Positions 5,533-12,861 of a stretch of DNA of 23,151 nucleotides are shown piece after piece (the stretch's first letter is position 1; each line of letters begins with the position of its first letter). The notes beneath the pieces were generated by a model that saw nothing but the letters and a program-made list of their open reading frames with translations, ran no database searches and was not told the DNA's origin. The stretch covers positions 1-23,151 of the forward strand of contig DDQN01000043.1 in NCBI GenBank assembly GCA_002342685.1, given 5' to 3'. The position numbers were made by a program, and so were the translations under genes. The DNA comes from Vibrio sp. UBA2441 (lineage in GTDB: Bacteria; Pseudomonadota; Gammaproteobacteria; Enterobacterales; Vibrionaceae).

Positions 5533-7524
5533 TTGAGTGACATGGCAAAAAATTTAATTCTGTGGCTGGTAATCGCTGTTGTTTTGATGTCGGTATTCCA
5601 GAGTTTTGGACCTGGGGAAAGTAACGGCAAAACTGTCGATTACACCACATTTGTACAAGAGGTTGGCCAAGGCCAGATTCGAGAAGCACAATTTAACGAA
5701 CAAGAGATCGTCTTTTATCGTCGTGACAATTCACGTTACGTAACGTATATGCCGTTCTATGACGCTAAATTGCTTGATGATTTGATTAATCAGAACGTTA
5801 AAGTTCAAGGATCACCACCGGAAGAGCAAAGTCTTCTGGGTACGATCTTTATTTCTTGGTTCCCTATGATTTTGCTTATTGGTGTATGGATTTTCTTCAT
5901 GCGTCAAATGCAAGGAGGGGGCGGCAAAGGAGCAATGTCCTTTGGTAAGAGTAAAGCTCGCATGATGAGTGAAGAACAAATTAAGACAACATTTGGTGAC
6001 GTTGCTGGCTGCGATGAAGCTAAAGAAGATGTAAAAGAGTTGGTAGACTACCTTCGTGACCCGAGTCGCTTCCAAAAACTGGGCGGCAAGATTCCAACGG
6101 GTGTGTTGTTGGTCGGTCCTCCTGGTACTGGTAAAACGCTTTTAGCAAAAGCCATTGCAGGTGAAGCTAAAGTACCTTTCTTTACCATTTCAGGCTCTGA
6201 TTTTGTTGAAATGTTTGTTGGTGTTGGTGCTTCTCGTGTGCGTGATATGTTTGAGCAAGCGAAAAAAGCAGCACCTTGTATCATCTTTATCGATGAAATT
6301 GATGCGGTAGGTCGACAGCGTGGTGCTGGTGTTGGTGGTGGTCACGATGAACGTGAGCAGACACTAAACCAGATGCTGGTTGAAATGGATGGTTTTGAAG
6401 GTAATGAAGGTATCATTGTTATTGCCGCAACTAACCGTCCAGACGTATTAGACCCTGCGCTGTTACGTCCAGGTCGTTTTGACCGTCAGGTAGTTGTAGG
6501 ATTACCGGATGTTCGTGGTCGTGAGCAAATATTAAAAGTTCATATGCGTAAGGTGCCATTGTCAGGTGATGTAGAACCTTCATTAATCGCTCGTGGTACG
6601 CCAGGCTTCTCTGGTGCAGACTTAGCGAACTTGGTCAATGAAGCAGCACTTTTCGCGGCACGTGGAAATAAACGTAATGTTTCAATGGTCGAGTTTGAGT
6701 TAGCTAAAGATAAAATCATGATGGGCGCAGAACGTCGCTCTATGGTTATGTCTGAAGATACCAAAGAGTCAACGGCGTATCATGAAGCTGGTCATGCGAT
6801 TGTTGGTCGTCTAGTACCAGAGCATGATCCTGTTTACAAAGTGTCAATCATTCCTCGTGGACGTGCATTAGGTGTCACTATGTATCTTCCTGAGCAAGAC
6901 AGAATTAGTATGAACCGACAGCATTTGGAATCAATGATTTCTAGCTTGTATGGCGGTCGTCTTGCAGAAGAGTTAATTTATGGTGCGGATAAAGTGTCAA
7001 CGGGTGCATCAAATGATATTGAGCGCGCAACTGATATTGCTCGTAAGATGGTAACTCAATGGGGTTTCTCCGAAAAACTTGGTCCACTTTTGTATGCAGA
7101 AGAAGAAGGCGAAGTCTTTTTGGGTCGAAGCGTTACTCAGACAAAACACATGTCTGACGATACCGCTAAGTTAATTGATGACGAAGTTCGCATCCTTATC
7201 GACAGAAACTACGAGCGAGCTCGTGAAATTCTGGCAGCAAATATGGACATTATGCACTCTATGAAAGATGCATTAATGAGATATGAAACCATTGATGCAG
7301 GCCAGATCGATGACCTAATGCAACGTAAAGAAGATATTCGTGAGCCTCAAGGTTGGAGCACAGACGCTGAAGACAAAGTGGCGAAGTCACGTGCTGAAGC
7401 AAAAGAGATCCTTGATAATAATCACGAAGAGCCAAAAGCAGAACCTAAATCAGAAGAACAGTCAGCACCTGTGAAAACAGAAGAAAATGCAGATAGTGAC
7501 TCTAAAGATAGCGATGCTAAATAG
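5533..7524 (+). CDS. ftsH: ATP-dependent zinc metalloprotease FtsH
   Basis: Membrane-bound hexameric AAA+ protease that degrades misassembled membrane proteins and regulators such as sigma32 and LpxC in E. coli. The product is 663 aa. TTG 5533 is chosen because GAGGGG lies 8 nt upstream, while the ATG three codons later would be 17 nt away. Order: TM helix (about 7-23), periplasmic domain (24-100), TM helix (about 102-123), Walker A GPPGTGKT (195-202), Walker B IIFIDEID (250-257), second-region-of-homology arginines in LRPGRFDR, zinc site HEAGH (417-421) with Asp495 as probable third ligand. The tail after about residue 630 is long, acidic and low in complexity. It follows rlmE by 77 bp, as in enterics, and ends at a strong terminator. 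Confidence 0.98.
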   Translation: MSDMAKNLILWLVIAVVLMSVFQSFGPGESNGKTVDYTTFVQEVGQGQIREAQFNEQEIVFYRRDNSRYVTYMPFYDAKLLDDLINQNVKVQGSPPEEQSLLGTIFISWFPMILLIGVWIFFMRQMQGGGGKGAMSFGKSKARMMSEEQIKTTFGDVAGCDEAKEDVKELVDYLRDPSRFQKLGGKIPTGVLLVGPPGTGKTLLAKAIAGEAKVPFFTISGSDFVEMFVGVGASRVRDMFEQAKKAAPCIIFIDEIDAVGRQRGAGVGGGHDEREQTLNQMLVEMDGFEGNEGIIVIAATNRPDVLDPALLRPGRFDRQVVVGLPDVRGREQILKVHMRKVPLSGDVEPSLIARGTPGFSGADLANLVNEAALFAARGNKRNVSMVEFELAKDKIMMGAERRSMVMSEDTKESTAYHEAGHAIVGRLVPEHDPVYKVSIIPRGRALGVTMYLPEQDRISMNRQHLESMISSLYGGRLAEELIYGADKVSTGASNDIERATDIARKMVTQWGFSEKLGPLLYAEEEGEVFLGRSVTQTKHMSDDTAKLIDDEVRILIDRNYERAREILAANMDIMHSMKDALMRYETIDAGQIDDLMQRKEDIREPQGWSTDAEDKVAKSRAEAKEILDNNHEEPKAEPKSEEQSAPVKTEENADSDSKDSDAK

Positions 7525-7542
7525 TTAACAATAAAATGAAAC

Positions 7543-7570
7543 AAGACCTCAGCCATGCTGAGGTCTTTTT
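7543..7570 (+). terminator. ftsH terminator that contains the folP ribosome-binding site
   Basis: GACCTCAGC (7545-7553) pairs perfectly with GCTGAGGTC (7557-7565) around CAT, followed by TTTTT. The 3' arm contains GAGG (7560-7563), the only Shine-Dalgarno-like sequence before folP. Confidence 0.9.
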
Positions 7571-7572
7571 GT

Positions 7573-8409
7573 ATGCATATGATCTTAAAATCGAAAAATA
7601 AAATACTCACCTTAGAACGTCCCCATGTCATGGGTATTCTTAATGTCACACCAGACTCCTTTTCTGATGGTGGGCGGTTTAACTCTATCGAATCAGCCTT
7701 GTCTCAAACAAAAAAAATGGTAGAGGCAGGCGTAAGTATCGTGGATATTGGTGGTGAATCGACTCGTCCTGGAGCACCAGAGGTCACATTATCTGAAGAG
7801 TTATCCAGAACCATTCCTGTCATTAAGGCGATTCGGAAAAAATACGATATTTGGATTTCTATAGATACCAGTAAAGCAGAAGTTATGCGGCAGGCGTTGG
7901 ATGCTGGTGCTGATATTATTAATGATGTTCGAGCGCTCTCTGAACCTGGCGCAATGGAAGTTGCAGCTGAATATGGCGCTCCAGTATGCATTATGCATAT
8001 GCAGGGTCAGCCTCAAACGATGCAACTGAACCCTAAATATGACCAGCTGTTAGAAGAGGTAGGACGTTTTTTAACGGATAAAATTGCATCATGTGAAGAG
8101 GCGGGAATAAAAAGAGAGCAGTTGATTCTTGACCCAGGGTTTGGATTTGGTAAGTCTTTACAAGATAATTACCAACTGCTTAATAATTTTGATTATTTTC
8201 ATAAGCTTGGCTTGCCGTTACTTGCCGGTATGTCTAGAAAGTCGATGATATTTAAGGTTTTAGAAAAGAAGCCAGCCGATTGCACTGCGGGTAGCATTGC
8301 TTGTGCTACTATCGCTGCTATGAAAGGCGCTCATATTATTCGTGTTCATGATTTCGAAGAAACATTAGACGCAATGACTGTGGTTGATATGTTGAGCGGA
8401 AAAGAATAA
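7573..8409 (+). CDS. folP: Dihydropteroate synthase
   Basis: Condenses p-aminobenzoate with dihydropterin pyrophosphate in folate synthesis; target of sulfonamides. The product is 278 aa from ATG 7573, 9 nt after GAGG. ATG 7579 (276 aa) is a close alternative. TIM-barrel signatures in order: NVTPDSFSDGG (24-34), the substrate loop region GGESTRPGA, IDTSKAEV, INDVRALS, MHMQGQPQTMQ, DPGFGFGKS and GMSRKSMI, then RVHDF at the C-terminus. It lies between ftsH and glmM, the conserved order. Expression from ftsH promoters requires read-through of the terminator that overlaps its ribosome-binding site; no separate promoter was found inside the 48-bp gap. Confidence 0.96.
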   Translation: MHMILKSKNKILTLERPHVMGILNVTPDSFSDGGRFNSIESALSQTKKMVEAGVSIVDIGGESTRPGAPEVTLSEELSRTIPVIKAIRKKYDIWISIDTSKAEVMRQALDAGADIINDVRALSEPGAMEVAAEYGAPVCIMHMQGQPQTMQLNPKYDQLLEEVGRFLTDKIASCEEAGIKREQLILDPGFGFGKSLQDNYQLLNNFDYFHKLGLPLLAGMSRKSMIFKVLEKKPADCTAGSIACATIAAMKGAHIIRVHDFEETLDAMTVVDMLSGKE

Positions 8410-8425
8410 AAAATAGGAATTTGTT

Positions 8426-9763
8426 ATGTCAGAAAGACGTTATTTTGGTACAGATGGTATTCGCGGAAAAGTTGGTCAGTTTCCAATTACTCCCGACTTC
8501 GTTCTTAAATTAGGTTGGGCCGCTGGTCGTGTACTTGCTAAACAAGGTACGAAACAAGTCATCATTGGTAAAGACCCAAGGATTTCCGGCTACATGTTGG
8601 AATCAGCACTTGAAGCTGGCTTGGCGGCTGCAGGTCTAAAGGCCACATTAACGGGGCCGATGCCGACACCAGCCATCGCTTATTTGACACAAACTTTCCG
8701 AGCTGAAGCTGGTATTGTGATCTCTGCATCACATAACCCTTACTATGATAATGGTATAAAGTTTTTTTCATCAGAAGGGACAAAACTTCCTGACGATATT
8801 GAGTTAGCTATCGAGGCTGAACTGGAAAAAGAACTGGTATGTGTAGAGTCATCTGAGTTAGGTAAAGCCTCTCGTCTTGACGATGCTGCCGGGCGTTATA
8901 TCGAATTTTGTAAAAGTACTTTCCCCAAAGATCTAAACCTTTCAAGCCTGAAAATTGTGCTCGATTGCGCCAATGGAGCGACTTATCATATCGCGCCATC
9001 CGTATTCAAAGAGTTAGGTGCTGACATTATAGCAATGGGTGTTGAGCCAAATGGTACCAATATTAATGCCGGTGTAGGCGCTACAGATGTAAAAGCATTA
9101 CAAGCTCGTGTCATACAAGAAGAAGCCCATCTTGGCTTGGCATTTGATGGTGATGGTGACCGAATCATCATGGTCGATGGAGAAGGTAATAAAGTCGATG
9201 GTGACCAGATAGCGTATATTATTGCTCGCGATGCGCTTCGTCGAGGAGAGTTGAAAGGCGGCGTTGTTGGTACCTTGATGACAAACCTGGGAATGGAAAA
9301 TGGATTGAAACAGTTGGGCATTCCATTTGTTCGTGCCGCAGTCGGTGACCGTTATGTCATGGAGCAGTTACTAGAAAAAGGCTGGCGAATTGGTGCCGAG
9401 AATTCTGGCCACGTTATTTTGCTCGATAAAGTCACAACAGGTGATGCTATTGTAGCGGCTCTTCAGGTGTTGTCCTCTATTGTTGGTAGTGAAATGAGCC
9501 TTAAAGACCTGGCTGAGGGCATGACTCTGTATCCGCAGGTGTTAGAAAATGTCAGATTTGTCGGTGATTCGAACCCGTTAGAAGCGGAAGCCGTAAAAGA
9601 AGCGGTTAAACGTGTTGAAAAAACATTGGCAGACAAAGGGCGGGTATTACTACGTAAATCAGGTACAGAGCCACTTATACGAGTGATGGTTGAAGGTGAA
9701 GACTCTGATTTAGTAAAACGTTCCGCATTAGATATTGCAGATGCGGTGAAAGCAAGCTGTTGA
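8426..9763 (+). CDS. glmM: Phosphoglucosamine mutase
   Basis: Interconverts glucosamine-6-phosphate and glucosamine-1-phosphate, feeding UDP-GlcNAc for peptidoglycan and lipopolysaccharide. The product is 445 aa, the E. coli length. ATG 8426 follows AGGAA by about 7 nt and stands 16 bp after folP, so the two are surely co-transcribed. The phosphoserine loop is ISASHNP with Ser102. The metal-binding loop is DGDGDR (Asp241, 243, 245). The sugar loop is GAENSGH and the phosphate-binding loop RKSGTEPLIRVM. The family start SERRYFGTDGIRG is intact. Confidence 0.98.
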   Translation: MSERRYFGTDGIRGKVGQFPITPDFVLKLGWAAGRVLAKQGTKQVIIGKDPRISGYMLESALEAGLAAAGLKATLTGPMPTPAIAYLTQTFRAEAGIVISASHNPYYDNGIKFFSSEGTKLPDDIELAIEAELEKELVCVESSELGKASRLDDAAGRYIEFCKSTFPKDLNLSSLKIVLDCANGATYHIAPSVFKELGADIIAMGVEPNGTNINAGVGATDVKALQARVIQEEAHLGLAFDGDGDRIIMVDGEGNKVDGDQIAYIIARDALRRGELKGGVVGTLMTNLGMENGLKQLGIPFVRAAVGDRYVMEQLLEKGWRIGAENSGHVILLDKVTTGDAIVAALQVLSSIVGSEMSLKDLAEGMTLYPQVLENVRFVGDSNPLEAEAVKEAVKRVEKTLADKGRVLLRKSGTEPLIRVMVEGEDSDLVKRSALDIADAVKASC

Positions 9764-9780
9764 TCTGGGTTGATATTTAG

Positions 9781-9808
9781 GAAGTTACACTTGTAAGCCT
9801 TCTTATTT
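9781..9808 (+). terminator. Possible weak glmM terminator
   Basis: GAAG-TTAC (9781-9788) pairs with GTAA (9793-9796) and CTTC (9799-9802) with a two-base bulge, followed by TTATTT. The stem is low in G+C and the T-run broken, so termination would be partial. Confidence 0.4.
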
Positions 9809-9880
9809 AACGAATAATTCGACTTTTGTTGTTAAAATAACCGATTGAACTTAATCTCTCTAAAATTACGGTTTTTTTAC

Positions 9881-9909
9881 TTGTCAGCACTAAGTCATTC
9901 CTATAGTAT
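9881..9909 (+). promoter_or_regulatory. Candidate promoter of secG and tRNA-Leu
   Basis: TTGTCA (9881-9886, 5/6) and TAGTAT (9904-9909, 4/6) are 17 bp apart, in a 236-bp gap after glmM. The first transcribed bases would be GC-rich (GCACGG), a discriminator type often seen at growth-rate-controlled promoters. Confidence 0.5.
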
Positions 9910-9999
9910 TGCACGGCCTTCGATACTGGAGGTCGCTAGTTTGTCTCTGATGAGTTTTCATTGCAAATTGGCAAAACGACTAGAGACATAGGTGGAACA

Positions 10000-10341
10000 A
10001 TGACAACCATTCTACTTGTGATTTACCTGTTGGCAGCTGCCGGTTTAATCGGCTTAGTGCTGATTCAGCAAGGTAAAGGCGCAGACATGGGAGCTTCATT
10101 CGGAGCTGGTGCTTCAAACACAGTGTTTGGTGCTGGTGGCTCAGGAAATTTTTTAACCCGAATGACCGCAATTTGTGCAACAGTATTTTTCGTTGTAGCT
10201 TTAGCTTTCGGTAATATGGCTACCCATAAAACCGAATCAGTTTGGGTAGATCCTACTCAAGGTGAAGCTGTACAAGAGCAAGTTACAGACGTACCGAGTG
10301 AAATTCCAGCCGAAGAAAAAGGCGACGAAATTCCTCAGTAA
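10000..10341 (+). CDS. secG: Protein translocase subunit SecG
   Basis: Small integral subunit of the SecYEG channel. The product is 113 aa from ATG 10000, which has AGGTGG 5 nt upstream; an in-frame TTG at 9961 would add 13 polar residues before the first membrane helix and is rejected. Two hydrophobic helices (about 4-25 and 52-73) flank the conserved cytoplasmic loop LIQQGKGADMGASFGAGASNTVFG. The C-terminal 35 residues are acidic. Its stop is only 16 nt from the mature 5' end of tRNA-Leu, so the mRNA and tRNA are almost certainly processed from one transcript, as with E. coli secG-leuU. Confidence 0.96.
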   Translation: MTTILLVIYLLAAAGLIGLVLIQQGKGADMGASFGAGASNTVFGAGGSGNFLTRMTAICATVFFVVALAFGNMATHKTESVWVDPTQGEAVQEQVTDVPSEIPAEEKGDEIPQ

Positions 10342-10357
10342 GCTTAACGCTTTCAAT

Positions 10358-10442
10358 GCCGAGATGGTGAAATTGGTAGACACGCTAGCATGAGGTGCTA
10401 GTGCCTTAGGGTGTGAGGGTTCAAGTCCCTCTCTCGGCACCA
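10358..10442 (+). tRNA. leuU: tRNA-Leu(GAG)
   Basis: The cloverleaf is complete. GCCGAGA pairs with TCTCGGC in the acceptor stem, with discriminator A and encoded CCA. The anticodon stem CTAGC/GCTAG holds the loop ATGAGGT, giving anticodon GAG. A long variable arm (class II) and the TTCAAGT T-loop are present. The length is 85 nt. It reads CUC/CUU leucine codons. It follows secG directly. Confidence 0.98.
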
Positions 10443-10501
10443 TTATTTTATAGTCATCGTAATCTATATTATAGAATTACAGCTTATAATTTGATGGTAA
10501 C

Positions 10502-10529
10502 TTGTAAATCAATCTGTTGAGCGTATAAT
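10502..10529 (+). promoter_or_regulatory. Promoter of the initiator tRNA / rimP-nusA-infB unit
   Basis: TTGTAA (10502-10507) and a perfect TATAAT (10524-10529) are 16 bp apart. A GC-rich stretch (GCTCGGC) follows and the tRNA starts 15 nt downstream of the -10 box. This matches the metY-nusA operon promoter position in E. coli. Confidence 0.75.
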
Positions 10530-10543
10530 GCTCGGCAGTCGGA

Positions 10544-10620
<77 letters not shown>

Positions 10621-10740
10621 AACTTATTGAGTCTGATTTGCAAGTTTTCATAGCTAATGTTGATTTACAGAGTCTCATTAACTATGAACTAGATAACTTT
10701 TCTCAGAGGGTTATTTAGTAGTATCAGGGTCCAGCAATAA
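10621..10740 (+). other. Spacer after initiator tRNA with possible second promoter
   Basis: No ORF supported. TTGATT (10660-10665) and TATGAA (10683-10688), 17 bp apart, both 4/6, could be a second promoter for rimP-nusA-infB upstream of the terminators. Evidence is weak. Confidence 0.25.
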
Positions 10741-10766
10741 AAAACCCCGACTATCGGGGTTTTTTA
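10741..10766 (+). terminator. Terminator 1 between initiator tRNA and rimP
   Basis: ACCCCGA (10744-10750) pairs with TCGGGGT (10754-10760) around CTA, with an A-tract before and TTTTTT after. It is strong and roughly symmetrical. Confidence 0.9.
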
Positions 10767-10778
10767 TTACCTAATTTT

Positions 10779-10796
10779 CTACATTGCGTAGTTTTT
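10779..10796 (+). terminator. Possible weak terminator 2 before rimP
   Basis: CTAC (10779-10782) pairs with GTAG (10788-10791) around five bases, followed by TTTTT. A 4-bp stem is short; listed because it stands in a row with two stronger hairpins. Confidence 0.25.
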
Positions 10797-10822
10797 AAGG
10801 TAATTTGCTTGGAATTTAGAAT

Positions 10823-10842
10823 GGGCTCTGAGCCCTTTTTTT
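10823..10842 (+). terminator. Terminator 3, immediately before rimP
   Basis: GGGCT (10823-10827) pairs with AGCCC (10831-10835) around CTG, followed by seven T. It ends 17 bp before the rimP start and 6 bp before its ribosome-binding site GGAG (10849-10852). In E. coli the nusA operon is attenuated after metY with NusA feedback; this arrangement fits. Confidence 0.8.
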
Positions 10843-10859
10843 GTTTCTGGAGTGGTTAA

Positions 10860-11315
10860 ATGACTGGTTTAGAAAGACAACTAACTGAAATGCTGGAGTC
10901 ACCCGTTGAAGCAGCAGGCTATGAATTAGTTGGTTTAGAGTTTATTCGCGCAGGCGAACACTCAACTTTGCGTATATATATTGATAGTGAAAACGGTATT
11001 AACGTAGATGATTGCGCAGAAGTAAGTCATCAAGTCGGTGCTGTACTTGACGTAGAAGACCCAATTTCTGTTATATACAACTTGGAAGTTTCTTCACCAG
11101 GTCTGGAACGACCACTTTTTAAAACAGAGCACTATCAACAATTTATTGGTCACGAGGTAAACGTTGTTCTGAAAATGGCTATGGGAAATCGTCGTAAGTG
11201 GAAAGGTGTTATCCACTCAGTTGATGGCGATACTATTCTCATTACTGTTGAAGGACAAAACGAAGAATTTGCGTTGAGCAATATTTCAAAAGCTAACCTG
11301 ATCCCTAAATTTTAG
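10860..11315 (+). CDS. rimP: Ribosome maturation factor RimP
   Basis: Needed for 30S maturation, acting with assembly proteins around S12. The product is 151 aa, near the E. coli length. The N-terminal alpha/beta domain contains GYELVGLEFIRAGEHSTLRIY, the central signature is SSPGLERPLFK, and a small Sm-like barrel (about 95-151) follows. GGAG lies 7 nt before ATG 10860. It is the first protein gene of the rimP-nusA-infB operon, behind the tandem terminators, with nusA 37 bp downstream. Confidence 0.97.
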   Translation: MTGLERQLTEMLESPVEAAGYELVGLEFIRAGEHSTLRIYIDSENGINVDDCAEVSHQVGAVLDVEDPISVIYNLEVSSPGLERPLFKTEHYQQFIGHEVNVVLKMAMGNRRKWKGVIHSVDGDTILITVEGQNEEFALSNISKANLIPKF

Positions 11316-11352
11316 TTCTCCCAGAGAGAAGAGCTAGTAAGAGGCTAGATTA

Positions 11353-12840
11353 ATGAACAGAGAAATTTTAGCGGTAGTTGAAGCCGTTTCTAACGAGAAA
11401 GCTGTTCCTCGTGAGCGCATTTTTGAAGCGTTAGAGATTGCACTGGCGACTGCAACCAAGAAAAAGCACGCATTGGAAATTGAAGTTCGTGTTGAAATAG
11501 ACCGTAAAACAGGTAATTTCGAAACTTTTCGTCGTTGGATGGCTGTAGAAGAAGTTGAAAGCCCAACAAAAGAAATTTCAATTGAAGCGGCTCAATACGA
11601 AGATGAAACTATCGAAATTGGTGGTTTTATTGAAGATGAAATTGAGTCAGTAACTTTTGACCGTATTACGACCCAAACGGCAAAACAAGTTATCGTACAA
11701 AAAGTTCGTGAAGCTGAACGCGCGCAAATCGTTGAGCAGTTTATCGACAACGAAGGTGAACTTATTACCGGTGCGGTTAAAAAAGTCACTCGTGAATCTA
11801 TAATTTTAGACCTGGGCAACAATGCTGAAGCCGTCATTATGCGTGATGACCAGCTTCCTCGTGAAAACTTCCGTCCAGGTGACCGTATTCGAGGCTTGCT
11901 GTATGCAGTTCGCCCAGAAGCGCGCGGTTTCCAGTTATTCGTTACTCGCTCTAAGCCTGAAATGTTGACTGAATTGTTCCGTATTGAAGTGCCAGAAATT
12001 GCTGAAGAACTCATTGAGTTAAAAGGCGCTGCTCGTGATCCGGGCTCTCGTGCCAAGATTGCAGTGAAGACCAATGACCGTCGTATCGATCCTGTAGGAG
12101 CGTGTGTAGGTATGCGTGGAGCACGTGTTCAAGCTGTTTCCGGAGAGCTTGGCGGAGAGCGAATTGATATCGTACTTTGGGATGATAATCCTGCTCAGTT
12201 AGTTATTAATGCGATGGCGCCTGCTGATGTAGCTTCTATTATTGTTGATGAAGATGCACATTCCATGGATATCGCGGTTGAAGCTGATAACCTTGCTCAA
12301 GCAATCGGTCGTAATGGACAAAATGTACGTTTAGCCTCTCAGCTTACTGGTTGGGAATTAAACGTAATGACAGTAGAAGATTTACAGAAAAAACATCAGG
12401 AAGAATCAGTGGCATCCATTGAAAACTTCATGAAGTATCTGGATCTTGAACAGGACTTTGCAGAGTTACTCGTTGAAGAAGGTTTCTCTACATTGGAAGA
12501 AGTCGCTTATGTACCAGTGAATGAGCTACTTGAAGTCGATGGATTGAACGAAGAAATCGTAGAAGAATTACGTGGTCGTGCTAAAGATGCACTTACCACA
12601 CTTGCCTTAGCGCAAGAGGAGTCATTTGAAGGCGTTGAGCCTGCTGAAGACCTATTAGCATTAGAAGGTCTGGAACGCGAAATGGCATATAAGTTAGCAA
12701 CCAAAGGTGTTGCTACATTAGAAGATTTGGCAGACCAGGGTATCGATGATTTAGAAGGCATCGAAGACTTGTCAGAAGAGCGAGCAGGTGAACTTATCAT
12801 GGCTGCACGTAATATCTGTTGGTTTGGTGACGAAGAATAA
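11353..12840 (+). CDS. nusA: Transcription termination/antitermination factor NusA
   Basis: RNA polymerase-bound factor that stabilises pause hairpins, aids intrinsic termination and takes part in lambda-type and rRNA antitermination. The product is 495 aa, like E. coli. The N-terminal polymerase-binding domain spans about 1-130. The S1 domain spans about 135-200 (LITGAVKKVTRESIILDLG). Two KH domains span about 205-345, with GMRG and GRNG as GxxG loops. Two acidic repeats (AR1 and AR2, about 365-490) end the protein, as in gammaproteobacteria. NusA may feed back on the hairpins at 10741-10842, as known in E. coli. infB follows 21 bp downstream. Confidence 0.98.
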   Translation: MNREILAVVEAVSNEKAVPRERIFEALEIALATATKKKHALEIEVRVEIDRKTGNFETFRRWMAVEEVESPTKEISIEAAQYEDETIEIGGFIEDEIESVTFDRITTQTAKQVIVQKVREAERAQIVEQFIDNEGELITGAVKKVTRESIILDLGNNAEAVIMRDDQLPRENFRPGDRIRGLLYAVRPEARGFQLFVTRSKPEMLTELFRIEVPEIAEELIELKGAARDPGSRAKIAVKTNDRRIDPVGACVGMRGARVQAVSGELGGERIDIVLWDDNPAQLVINAMAPADVASIIVDEDAHSMDIAVEADNLAQAIGRNGQNVRLASQLTGWELNVMTVEDLQKKHQEESVASIENFMKYLDLEQDFAELLVEEGFSTLEEVAYVPVNELLEVDGLNEEIVEELRGRAKDALTTLALAQEESFEGVEPAEDLLALEGLEREMAYKLATKGVATLEDLADQGIDDLEGIEDLSEERAGELIMAARNICWFGDEE

Positions 12841-12861
12841 TTTCAGCAAGGAGGTAGCGGA

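Noticed and set aside
9961..9999. N-terminal extension of SecG from TTG 9961
   Set aside because: It would place 13 polar residues before the first membrane helix, and AGGTGG is correctly spaced for ATG 10000.
10463..10475. Inverted repeat TCTATA-T-TATAGA after tRNA-Leu
   Set aside because: A pure AT stem without a T-run. It may help tRNA 3' processing but cannot be supported as a terminator.
11316..11352. Small hairpin TTCTC/GAGAA between rimP and nusA
   Set aside because: No T-tract follows and the stem is only 5 bp; the genes are an operon.
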